Source: Arion vulgaris
Taxonomy: Eukaryota > Mollusca > Gastropoda > Stylommatophora > Arionidae
Assembly (NCBI GenBank): GCA_020796225.1
Contig: CM036753.1
Coordinates: 80,187,441-80,251,440, forward strand
Direction: 5' to 3'
Length of the DNA: 64,000 bases
Shown here: one piece after another, positions 55,061 through 64,000 of the stretch
How positions within the stretch are numbered: the first letter of the stretch is position 1
Layout: each line of letters starts with the position of its first letter
Translations under genes and position numbers: made by a program
The notes under the pieces: model-generated
Database searches by the model: none
The model's input: the letters and a program-made list of their open reading frames with translations, nothing else
Told to the model about the DNA's origin: nothing

Positions 55061-55455
55061 GATGGTCATCTACTGATCTGGAAAGGTTCATTTCTTGGTA
55101 TGCGGCAATAATCACCCACAGATACCAAATAATATGACATTTCATAGCTCATGGCGCTGAGCGTCGAGAGTTATGGAATATTATGTGTATGAAATAAACG
55201 CTCTAAAAACACTTCATCAAGAGAAAAAAAAAAAAAGAAATGTGCACAGTTTGGGCTAATTTATTGCTTCTTCTTCTCCTTAATTTGTTCTTTCAGACAG
55301 TGAATTTATATTAGGAGACTAGTGGCTTTGATGAACCTTATGGTGTTTTCCCTGTTCTGCTTTGGGTCATACAGTTTTGTCTCAGTTGGGATAATGGAAG
55401 GACAAATATACTGGAATATGAGGTCGGCATTTTCTGATGTCACTAGGGCAAATAC
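55061..55455. other. No recognisable feature
   Basis: Contains a poly-A run (55225-55238) and AT-rich sequence; no gene. Confidence 0.5.
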
Positions 55456-55459
55456 TAAT

Positions 55460-55840
55460 AAGATCCAGACCTTTGTCAACGGATGTTTGCGGCGGATTCT
55501 CAGATTGAAATGGTATGATAGAGTTACAAACACGGATCTGTGGATAGGAACAGGGCAGGAACCTATGATGACACAGGTCAAGAGGAGAAGATGGCGATGG
55601 ATAGGCCATACCTTGCGGAAGACACAGTCGAGTGTCACTAGACAGGTGCTCGAGTGGAACCCGCAGGAAAACGAAAAGAGGACGCCCTAAGCAGACTTGG
55701 AGACGAGGTCTTACTGAAGAGCTGAAGAGTGCTCAATTGACCTGGGAGACCATAAAAATAACAGCCAGAGACTGAGAAGAGTGGCGAACAACTATGAGGC
55801 CCTATGCTACACGAGGAGCGGAGAGGATTAATGATGAATG
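55460..55840 (+). pseudogene. RTE-type LINE, 3' end
   Basis: Encodes I-Q-T-F-V-N-G-C-L-R-R-I-L-R-L-K-W-Y-D, W-R-W-I-G-H-T-L-R-K, R-Q-V-L-E-W-N-P-Q, then after a shift T-W-R-R-G-L-T-E-E-L, and ends with GAGGAGCGGAGAGGATTAAT. The open piece 55322-55690 starts upstream of homology, so its Met is not meaningful. Confidence 0.82.
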
Positions 55841-56340
55841 ATTTTCTGATGTGCCACATGGGCATAATACTGAATCATCGACTTGGAGCGTCATGTGCAT
55901 AACATGACGAAGCCTTCAGTGGCCCTTTCTTATTCTGTAGACAAACGGCCCTCTCTTGATAATAGCTGGGCTGTGTTATAAGGAGCAGAGAATAGGTGGG
56001 AATGTTTATTGCTAAACATTGATATAATAAAACTTGAAACTCTCACTACACATTGTTGACTACGTTGATGGTGTCTTGAACAAAGTTTAATCTTTGGAGA
56101 ATCTCAAAGTTTTCACAAGTGCTCGTGAAGCGATCAGATCCGCCGTTGAACGGTACGTAAACACCCGCTTGCTGTTTATTTGCGAATAACTCACACCAGT
56201 TCACACATAAAACTATCCAGTTTGAATAGAAGAATCTAGTACAGGAGTAATAGAGTGTTACCCTACTTCCAGAGGGTGTCACACACTTAACAGATCAGAG
56301 TAGGTGGCATTACAGGAACAATCCACGACTTAACAATTTA
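55841..56340. other. No recognisable feature
   Basis: Unassigned sequence. The minus-strand frame 56046-56282 shows no known motif. Confidence 0.45.
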
Positions 56341-56649
56341 AGAAATCATTTCTACTAGAGTTTGAGATACACAGATGACACAGTTCTACTTTGAAATAGG
56401 GACAACAGATTGGAAAAGCTAATTATGTTTGCTGAACAATGAACACAATGAAGATTACATCCTTCTTCTCAACGCAAAGAAAACTATGGTTATGTTTACT
56501 GACAAAACAAAATGTCAACTAAAAATTACCAGCAATAATGAAAACATTGAAAATGTTACAAAATTGTCATATTTTGACTTCGTAATTAACAAAAACGGGA
56601 TTGTACAAAACAAATAAGAAAGAACTTGTCCATGGCATTTCAGCGGTTG

Positions 56650-56907
56650 GTTATTATGGAAGAACTAACACAATTATTATGGAAGAACTAATACAACAAA
56701 TAACACAATTATTATGGATTAACTAACACAAGAACTAACACGATTATTATGGAAGAACTAATACAACAAATAACACAATTATATGGTTAACTAACACAAG
56801 AACTAACACAATTATTATGGAAGAACTAATACAACAAATAACACAATTAATTTATTAACTAACACAAGAACTAACACGATTATTATGGATTAACTAACAT
56901 AATAAAA
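56650..56907. repeat. 70-bp tandem array inside a LINE, about 3.5 copies
   Basis: The unit runs AAGAACTAACACAATTATTA, TGGAAGAACTAATACAACAA, ATAACACAATTATTATGGAT, TAACTAACAC, itself built of shorter ACTAACAC-like repeats. The first unit overlaps the LINE codons for V-I-M-E-E-L. Confidence 0.88.
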
Positions 56908-56988
56908 GAGACCAAATTCAAACTTTTGAGAACATACATTTTTCTGTGTCAATATATGGATGTGAATCACGACCATAACACAAACATT

Positions 56989-57231
56989 CGCCCGAGTGGG
57001 GCCCAAATTTGGGGTGTAAAGAATAGAACCACTGTTACCTGCAACGCATGTCGTAAGAGGCGACTGAGGAGGTTTGGCTGAAATCGGATGCATGTGTCCT
57101 AAACATGTAAAATTCTATGCGTTTAGGGGCCTACCTAACCAATGTGCAACGTATACACGTTGTTGGCAAAGATCAAACATATCACAAAGAGTGATTAAAA
57201 TTGGTCGTAAAGAACAAACGCAAAGAAGAAG
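56989..57231 (+). mobile_element. SINE family D, complete copy with TSD
   Basis: Starts CGCCCGAGTGGGGCCCAAAT and ends CGCAAAGAAG. ACACAAACATT (56978-56988) and ACACAAACGTT (57232-57242) form an 11-bp TSD with one mismatch. It is about 95% like 762-1015 by eye. Confidence 0.88.
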
Positions 57232-57344
57232 ACACAAACGTTACATGAGAAAATTTAATTTGGAAAACTAAGTGTTCATGAGAATTTGTTTAACAACTTG
57301 GAAAAAGAATAGACAAAATATGATACAGCACACAATACCTAAAG

Positions 57345-57592
57345 GGGTCTACAGCCGAAGGATTGACTTCGTTGTTCCAGATTTGATCCCATATGGCTTG
57401 GTTATTCTCCACAGAAACAGTATGCGTCCTACTGAGAGAATTACACAAAGCACGAACTTCGCTGCTCCGGCAACAGTTCTAGAGATCTCTGGGGAAAAAT
57501 GCACCAGTGAACAGAACGGCGCTGTCTGGACTCGAACCCACGACATTTGGGACGCAAGACAAGTGTTTGATCACTTAGCCACAGAGACCTAC
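57345..57592 (-). mobile_element. SINE family A copy
   Basis: The minus strand has A-box-like CTGTGGCTAAGTGATCAAAC, B box GGGTTCGAGTCC and the tail GAAGTCAATCCTTC, as in 7512-7761. Confidence 0.8.
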
Positions 57593-58595
57593 GAATATTA
57601 CCTGCACATTTAGAAATAACTTCTCCACTTTATTGCCGCTCCCAAGAATAAATCTCACCACCAGTTTCAAGTCTATTTTCTATCGTATTTTATGTTGCTA
57701 TTCAGTTCATATACAATAGTTGCTGAAACAACTTCAAATTTTAATCAAAATATGAATGTACAAGAAAAACAAAAGTGTGTTGAAGTCAGTTTGACACTCG
57801 TGGACTTTTCAGCGCTTGTCTGTGTTTTTTCTTCTCTCTTCAATTTGAGCTTCACACGATAGCCCAGGAGAAAATAAAGCTCCCACTTTAGTAGCAAACA
57901 AAAAGGGTGAAAAATGAAGTAAAAAAAGGGGTTTTGAATTGAACGATAGGAATTAAAGACATAAACTGTGAAACGTTTTATTCACGAAGCAGAAATGGCA
58001 ATGCTCTTCACACGCATGCAGTACTTACTATCAACAAAACGGCTATTGTTCAGTAGGTCGTGAACTATCTCTTTCGAGTTTGAAAAAAAAGTTAAGATTT
58101 GATTGAATTAGTTCACAGCCAACAAAGTCCACAGCTAGCTAGATGTGTCTAGCGTGATTTTCCAAACAGCGTACAGGAACCAAATGTTGCTAGCAGGTGT
58201 TTGAAACCGCAGACAAACACTAGGAATACAGTCAACACATCAAGTCTTTTCTAATCGCCGTGGTTGAACTATTTAAACTAAATTTAAAACTGGATTTAAT
58301 AATACGAAACGGTTAAGTCAAACACGATTATTCTGATTCGAAAATCAATATATAGTTTCTTGACGGTGAGACAAGTGAGCAGGTGAGGGTGTGGCGTGTT
58401 TTGCAACAATATTAAAACTCTACCTGGTAAAATGTACAGACAAGTAGTTCTCAAACTTTTCGATAAGGGTACATGTTTTCCTGGTGTGTTCTGCGCATGG
58501 TTCTGCATTCAGAGTTGGGGTCGGCTAGTCTTTCTTAAGAGATGTAAAAAGTTAACATTATTAACTTGCTTATGACCCGCAGAACACACAAGCCA
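57593..58595. other. Long stretch without a recognised feature
   Basis: AT-rich; no frame, motif or repeat that I can support. Confidence 0.45.
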
Positions 58596-58604
58596 ATCCC
58601 ACCT

Positions 58605-58885
58605 TCCATTGGTGTAGACCGGGAAGGCTTTGACCGTGAGGTACAAGGCTACCGGAGCACTGACTAGATTAAGGGGAAACTCCCTAGGTCCGGTTTTTTT
58701 TCACGACTTCGGGAAAGGAGCCCGAATAAAAAGTAAGCAGAAATCGAATGTGCTGACCAACATATCTGTATGCGTCTAGCTGTCTCAACGACCTCACGCT
58801 CTAATTATGCAAAGCACATACAGACAACAAAGCGTGGTTTAACCACTGATTGATATAGAACAAACAAAGAAGTAGTAGAAGATAA
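58605..58885 (+). mobile_element. SINE family D2, diverged
   Basis: Holds AAGTAAGCAGAAATCGAATG, GCACATACAGACAACAAAGC and GGTTTAACCACTGATTGATA, ending in AAGAAGTAGTAGAAGA. The order is like 38440-38600; the core is poorly kept. Confidence 0.5.
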
Positions 58886-59044
58886 TAGCACTTGTTGATC
58901 TCCAGTTTTTAATGATTTTACTGTGAAGATTTCTTTCTTTTCGTGAATTTATTTGTATTCATGTTGTTCTATTTTCATCATCGATGATTGCTTCTAACTT
59001 TGTTGTGAGAATTACTTTACGTTGTTATTAACGGTCATTACGTC

Positions 59045-59122
59045 TCTCTCTCTCTCACGATCACCGCCCAGACCGATGTACCAGATTTCCCATAAATTCT
59101 ATTCATGTGAAAATCTTCATGA
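59045..59122. repeat. CT microsatellite plus dispersed repeat I
   Basis: Second copy of the unit at 15609-15692 (GATCACCGCCCAGACCGATG, CCATAAATTCTATTCATGTG). Confidence 0.65.
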
Positions 59123-59225
59123 TTATTTTAGGGGGGTATTTTAGTAACGACATTTCCATGGTGAAAGATTAACATTTACAGACAAAGCATCAGATAAGAC
59201 AATTGTCCTTCAGAATTGTCACATT

Positions 59226-59370
59226 GTTACACTATTCCATGATTGTCAGTGGTGACGTACACTATTCTCATGATTGTCAGTGGTAGACGTACACTATTCT
59301 CATGATTGTCAGTGGTAGACGCACACTATTTTCATGATTGTCAGTGGTAGACGCACACTATTCTCATGAT
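59226..59370. repeat. 32-bp tandem repeat, about 4.5 copies
   Basis: The unit is GTACACTATTCTCATGATTG followed by TCAGTGGTAGAC. Confidence 0.92.
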
Positions 59371-59639
59371 TGTTGTGTGGTGAAAGCCGCAGTGAAGTCG
59401 GAATGAAAGCGGGTGACCTGAAAAACAAAAAATTCAAACCCGTGTCCACCCGTGTGGTTTCTGGGTTAGCGAAAAAAAAAATCACTATATCCATCAACAC
59501 CTGTCGCAAAAGGCGGATAAGAGGGGTCGTGTGGGGCCAGCAGCATTACATTATTTTTTAAAAAAGCAAACAGCTACAGAAGCAGAGTAGAAAACCTGGA
59601 ACTGCGTGGCCATTTTTTTTTTCTGACTTCTGTTCGCGG

Positions 59640-59665
59640 CGATGATTGATGATGATGATGATGAG
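59640..59665. repeat. GAT microsatellite
   Basis: Imperfect (GAT)n. Confidence 0.8.
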
Positions 59666-59869
59666 AATCGGTGTCTGACATTTTCAAACAACAAATCAGC
59701 ATTAGTTAGTTTTGACAGTGAAATTGGATTATTTGCATTCTCATGTAAAACATCTTTGTAGACTCGACAGATTTAGAAAATCTTTTTTTATGTTATTATC
59801 CTTAACTCATTGACTCTTAATAAAACTGAAAAACTCTCTTTCTAACTTGTCAATTACTTGACGCGTATA

Positions 59870-60170
59870 ATACCTTTCATTTTCTGGAATACTATTTTTA
59901 TCTGATCTATACGACTGTTTATTTCTGATCTGCATCTACCATCTGATGTTATCAGTGTTCCGATGTATTTAAATTGATGGAAACTGTCTGAGCTTTGTCC
60001 CATTTACTTTGAGTCTGCATGCTTGAAATGATCATAGCTTTAGTCTTCTTGCTATTCAGACTTGGTCCTTTGTTATTACTTTCTGTCACCACAGTATTAA
60101 ATAGTTTCTAGATCTCTATCTCCTTTTTGATATCAATATATTGTCGCATATCACAAGTTATTTATTATAT
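59870..60170 (-). pseudogene. LINE reverse transcriptase fragment
   Basis: The minus strand encodes L-N-S-K-K-T-K-A-M-I-I-S (about 60040), then after a shift F-K-Y-I-G-T-L-I-T-S-D-G-R-C-R-S-E-I (about 59950) and I-V-F-Q-K-M-K. This is the segment just after the catalytic DD; both ends are missing. Confidence 0.75.
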
Positions 60171-60820
60171 TCTACTATTGCTATCCCAGTCATCTAATAT
60201 ATTGATCTGAAAATGTTTATCTTGTACAGAGAGAGAACAGATCAGATAATAATACTACATCTAACTGTGAAGAAATAGGAATAGAAGCAAGATCTGTTGA
60301 ATACTTCAAAGAAGCATACAATAAAGAAAGAACAACTAAACAGATAGACCTCGCTAAGTGTTTATGAATCTAAGAGTTAAATACAGATATTTCACGCAGA
60401 GATGAAATTATCCCATTTGTCAAAGGGCGCTTAAAATGTAAACGCTCAAGAATATGACAACTTAAATGCAGAACTATATAAACCGGTTCCGTTTTGACAG
60501 CAGAAAAATTGAAACCGCTACTATCACAAATCTGACAAATAAAAACACAACTAGAATAGATCAAAGGTGCTATTGTAAAACTACCCAAAAAAAGGAAATT
60601 TTAATGACTTCCGCAACAGGAGACAAAAATGTCCTTTCAATGCCGACAAATATATTATGTCAAATAAATGTTTTTAAGAAGTAGATTTAAAGTTGAGAAG
60701 AAGAAAATAAGCAGGATTTCAAAGAAATAGATACGAATCAGTTCATATCTTTGATCTCATGAACTTTGAGGTAACAGTGCTCGGTGTACATACGATACGG
60801 TAAACAGTTTGACTACATGT
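60171..60820. other. Possible LINE linker relic, otherwise unassigned
   Basis: Around 60255-60355 the plus strand reads R-S-V-E-Y-F-K-E-A-Y-N-K-E, vaguely like the region before LINE reverse transcriptases. Nothing else was recognised. Confidence 0.3.
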
Positions 60821-60824
60821 TACT

Positions 60825-61000
60825 TGATCCTTTACTTGGAGATCTAAGTTACAACTACATGAAGTCGGAGTAAAGTTCGCGTAAATAGCTAAAGGACACT
60901 GTTAATAAGGAAACCAAGTCTTCACGCAAAAATCAGACATAGACACCATATTCGGCGACATGACTACGACTGAATTTATAGCAGACGAACAAGCAAAAGA
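60825..61000 (-). mobile_element. SINE-like family E, left member of inverted pair
   Basis: Contains GATCCTTTACTTGGAGATCT, AAGTCGGAGTAAAG and CAAGTCTTCACGCAAAAATC, matching both parts of 49552-50095. Confidence 0.65.
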
Positions 61001-61004
61001 AACT

Positions 61005-61150
61005 AACTACGTCTTCTGCATTCGCCAGCTATGAATTCAGGCGTTGCCATTGCGCCTAATGTGGCGCTTCTGACTGATTTTTGCGTGAAGGCCTGCTATC
61101 GTTTTATTGGTTTCCCCGCCATACAGGTGAGCCTTCTCCGACCTCAGAGG
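61005..61150 (+). mobile_element. SINE-like family E, right member of inverted pair
   Basis: Contains CAGCTATGAATTCAGGCGTT, GGCGCTTCTGACTGATTTTT and GCGTGAAGGCCTGCTATCG. It is inverted relative to 60825-61000, with the junction near 61000-61005. Confidence 0.65.
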
Positions 61151-61212
61151 CAAAAACTAACTAAAAATTATCTTGATTCCCGAACCAATGTATTTATCAT
61201 TCACTACTACTG

Positions 61213-61512
61213 ACAACCAGTTATTCGCATGATCAGTAGTCACATCACTGGGTCTACTGATACAGAATACATAAAACAATTACAGTGACCGCGGAATCTT
61301 CAATGTCAGCAACCAGTTATCCACGCATGATCCAGTAGTCCACATCACTGGGTCTACTGATACAGAATACATAAAACAATTACAGTGACCGCGAAATCTT
61401 CAATGTCAGCAACCAGTTATCCACGCATGATCCAGTAGTCCACATCACTGGATCCACTGATACAGAATACATAAAACAATTTCAGTGACTGTGGAATCTT
61501 CAATGTCAGCAA
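61213..61512. repeat. 100-bp tandem repeat, three copies
   Basis: Units begin AACCAGTTATCCACGCATGA and contain GTCCACATCACTGGGTCTAC and ACAATTACAGTGACCGCGGA. The third copy is the most diverged. Confidence 0.92.
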
Positions 61513-61805
61513 AACACACTAGCAGACATTTATATTTCAACGTTTGTGTCACTCTGTTAATGAATTAACGACATTTTAATTGAACCCAACGCTGGATAAA
61601 GAGCACGCTTGGGAGATACAATCAAACTTTTTTTTTTAAATTTGGACAAAACTATTTAAAAGCACTTCCAATAAAACTTTTTTCATTCATTAATTAGTTA
61701 GAGGTAGCATTAATTCATGACGTAGTTTTTTGTTGACACAGTTCCATATATGGAAGAAACTAAAGTAGAAATATTGATTTCATGAGGCAAGTAATTTATG
61801 GATGG

Positions 61806-62325
61806 CAGAGACAGTCACAACTTAGAGACAGTCTATCAACTATGAAGACAGTCTCAACATGAGAGACAGTCTATCAACTGAACCAGTCTATCAACTGGTG
61901 ACCAGTCTATCAACTATGAGCAGTCTATACATGAGACCAGTCTATCAACTAGGTACCAGTCTATACTGAGAACAGTCTACAACTATGAGAGACCAGTTAC
62001 ACTATGAGAGACCAGTCTATCAACCATGAGAGACCAGTCTAAACTATGGTACCAGTCTATCAGAGAGGACCAGTCTATCAACTGAGAGACAGTCTACAAC
62101 TATGAGGACAGTCTTCACTATAAGTGACAGTCTATCAACTATGAGAGACCAGTCTATCAACTATGAGACCAGTCTACAACTATGAACAGTGACTTGAGCC
62201 AGTCTATCAACTATGAGAGACCAGTCTATCAACTATGAGAGACCAGTCTATCAACTATGAGTGACCAGTCTATCAACTATGAGAGACCAGTCTATCAACT
62301 ATGAGAGACCAGTCTATCAACTATA
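61806..62325. repeat. 22-bp tandem array, partly collapsed
   Basis: The unit is AGAGACCAGTCTATCAACTATG. The right end is regular; the left two thirds have many small deletions. Confidence 0.9.
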
Positions 62326-62349
62326 GTACTTGATTACTGGTTACTGTAC

Positions 62350-62541
62350 CGACGACATTACATGAAGGGCTAGAGAAGACCATCATGGAAGGAGGCATAC
62401 CGGCAAAGAGAAGAGGAAGACCACGGAGAAGATGGATTCAGGATGTAACTTATGGTTTGAACATGACTGCTGCAGAGGCAGGACATCTGGCCTATGAGAG
62501 AGAGAAATTCCGGAGGACTGTTGGGGTGGTAAAGTTCTGCT
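62350..62541 (+). pseudogene. LINE, 3' end
   Basis: Encodes G-L-E-K-T-I-M-E-G-G-I-P-A-K-R-R-G-R-P-R, R-R-W-I-Q-D-V-T-Y-G-L-N-M-T, A-G-H-L-A-Y-E-R-E-K-F-R-R-T-V, then a stop at about 62541 and a GATGATGATGATGA tail. Related to the I-L-E-G-R-V-P-G end at 30670. Upstream it runs into the 22-bp array. Confidence 0.82.
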
Positions 62542-62544
62542 AAG

Positions 62545-62955
62545 GACAAGCTATTTGATGATGATGATGACCGACGTCATAGTACCCCGCGCAGACCCAT
62601 AGGTGCTCAGTCTCCACCAACAGATGTTGAATGATATGCATACGTTTCGACACAAACCAACAGATTGCCCACGCATTAAATGTATAAGACATCCGCCAGA
62701 ATTCACGTTGAAGACAAAAGCCGTCACCACAAAACATAGCAGTCTGAACAAGTTTTACTCCATAAGCCACCCGCTAGATCATTGGCGAATAAATGCCACC
62801 ACTTTCTGAAGTCATTTCTCGATATAACCACAGTGGGCATAAACAGAAAGTATTTCGAATGAAATTTACAGCTCACAGTGTAGCACCAAGTACTAAAATC
62901 AGTATCTGCACGACGAAACCGGGTCCAGAAAGCCACACTTGAGGAAAACTGAGCT
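62545..62955. other. No recognisable feature
   Basis: Unassigned; short frames without known motif. Confidence 0.45.
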
Positions 62956-62956
62956 A

Positions 62957-63813
62957 TAGTCCGTTCAACTTGTCATGCCCACAGATACAAATTTGTATCT
63001 TTTAACCATTGATGAAATGATTAAAACTTGCATGTAGACTACATGTTCCGACCTCAAAATATTTTTGCCATTCAAACAATCATACCATCTATAAGTTTCT
63101 TCTTTGTCTATATATTTAACGCCTTTGTTGGCATGGTTGAAGAAAACTCATGTTTACAGCAATTTAATACATTGATGACAAAAATAGCAACATTCAGGGC
63201 GAAATTCACGGTTTTTTGAAAAGTTCTTGCATTTTTCGGGCACCATAACGACTCGGGCTTGAACTTGGTAAAAAATTGACGTCATTAGTGCGAGACGGAC
63301 ATTTAGTTAAAGGCGTATATCGAAATTAGTGTGAAGTTATTTTGTAATATTGTTGACTTCTATATTGTTGACAGTCATTGATTTAACATACATAATGAGT
63401 TTGAAGTGCAAATTTATTACAATGCAAAAAGTGTCATTAATATTATACGCGCATTTCCGACATTAGTTACGAAAAAAACAATAATACAACTATGTGTACA
63501 TTTCTTGTTTATTTCATGACACCATTCAGTTTCAACATTTGCCCTATGTATGAGCTGGTATATAATACGCCTTTGAATGAGACTTGACATCAAATGTCAT
63601 ATGTGTGCGTTTACTGTAAAACTAAAATGCTGTATCAGACTTGCCAAATATGCCGCCAACATCAAAGGAAACCGTTATATTACAAAATCCAGGTTTCCTA
63701 TAACAATTTCTTCCATCAGAAATTTGCGTCGGTATAATTCTAAGTGTCAAGTTAGCACTGTGGAATAATGGTTTGCTCGTTGATGACTGTGGGCAGAGTT
63801 GTTGAACGGACTA
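62957..63813. mobile_element. 857-bp non-autonomous element with TIRs
   Basis: Left end TAGTCCGTTCAACTTGTCAT then GCCCACAGA; right end TGACTGTGGGCAGAG then TTGTTGAACGGACTA. About 25 of 30 positions are complementary. TA at both outer edges could be a TA TSD of a Tc1/mariner-like element, or part of the TIR. The interior is AT-rich and encodes no transposase. Confidence 0.68.
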
Positions 63814-64000
63814 ACAACTGTGCCTAAAGCAAACAACACTCAAGTCTTAGACTCACCGCCTATCCGCCATGTTGGTTAGAAAAACTTAGTGACAATCACC
63901 ACATTTAGAAAATTACCACGAAAATGACGTCAATTTGAGCAGGTTTTGTCAATTTCAATAACACATAACTAATATTTTCTCTGATTCTGGTGTGACTGGT
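63814..64000. other. No recognisable feature
   Basis: Window end; AATGACGTCAATTT near 63923 echoes AATTGACGTCATTA near 63276 inside the preceding element. Confidence 0.4.

Larger units (their letters stand above)
56345..57340 (+). pseudogene. LINE reverse transcriptase split by satellite and SINE
   Basis: Encodes R-Y-T-D-D-T-V-L-L (56362; the catalytic pair is kept, the usual Ala is Thr), L-N-A-K-K-T-M-V-M-F (56468), and L-S-Y-F-D-F-V-I-N-K-N-G to M-A-F-Q-R-L-V-I-M-E-E (56565-56665). A 70-bp array follows (56650-56907). The LINE resumes with L-L-R-T-Y-I-F and I-Y-G-C-E-S (56925-56970), then a SINE (56989-57231), then LINE sequence to about 57340. Removing both insertions leaves the normal order seen at 30415, so both events postdate the LINE. 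Confidence 0.8.

Noticed and set aside
57272..57613. 113-codon plus-strand ORF as a host gene
   Set aside because: It lies across the antisense of a family A SINE and a LINE relic; no motif of its own.

Overview
This window is eukaryotic, intergenic and dominated by repeats. I found no intact host gene, no rRNA, no functional tRNA gene and no bacterial gene organisation. It contains about 20 tandem arrays (roughly 18 kb, over a quarter of the window), many decayed non-LTR retrotransposon (LINE) pieces, tRNA-derived SINEs, and small non-autonomous DNA transposons. Low gene density, RTE-type and RNase-H-type LINEs, and SINEs with simple AAG or GA tails suggest an invertebrate animal. A gastropod mollusc is my best guess, but this is inference; nothing seen fixes the species.

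Layout. 1-84 is a SINE tail running into a 31-bp array (84-676). A SINE (762-1015) follows, then a 6.2-kb satellite of 48/49-bp units (1177-7382). 7.5-9.7 kb holds a SINE with a clear target-site duplication (TSD) and two LINE 3' parts on the minus strand. 9.9-16.9 kb mixes SINEs, 17-, 27- and 54-bp arrays, LINE tails and a 107-bp hAT-like MITE. 17.3-25.0 kb is one composite locus: an old minus-strand LINE reverse transcriptase expanded internally into two satellites (22/31-bp, 2.9 kb; 31-bp), carrying a SINE fragment, and split by a second 3.1-kb RTE-type LINE bounded by about 390-bp direct repeats. 25-40 kb has further arrays (63, 53, 50, 25, 17 bp), LINE C-termini (one with a zinc finger), several SINE families and a 220-bp-arm foldback. 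41-47 kb has three hAT-like MITEs of one family with 8-bp TSDs, a LINE RNase H domain, a 51-bp array and an inverted pair of LINE tails. 47.9-52 kb has 41-, GA-rich and 38-bp arrays. 52-64 kb has LINE fragments (one nested in another with a 13-bp TSD, one split by both a satellite and a SINE), more SINEs, 100- and 22-bp arrays, and an 857-bp element with terminal inverted repeats.

How the parts fit. LINEs supplied the machinery, SINEs and truncated LINEs were inserted (TSDs visible), and several satellites appear to have grown from short stretches inside LINE or SINE copies. The long open frames in the arrays are by-products of unit lengths divisible by three, not genes. All LINE frames are broken, so nothing here looks autonomously active.
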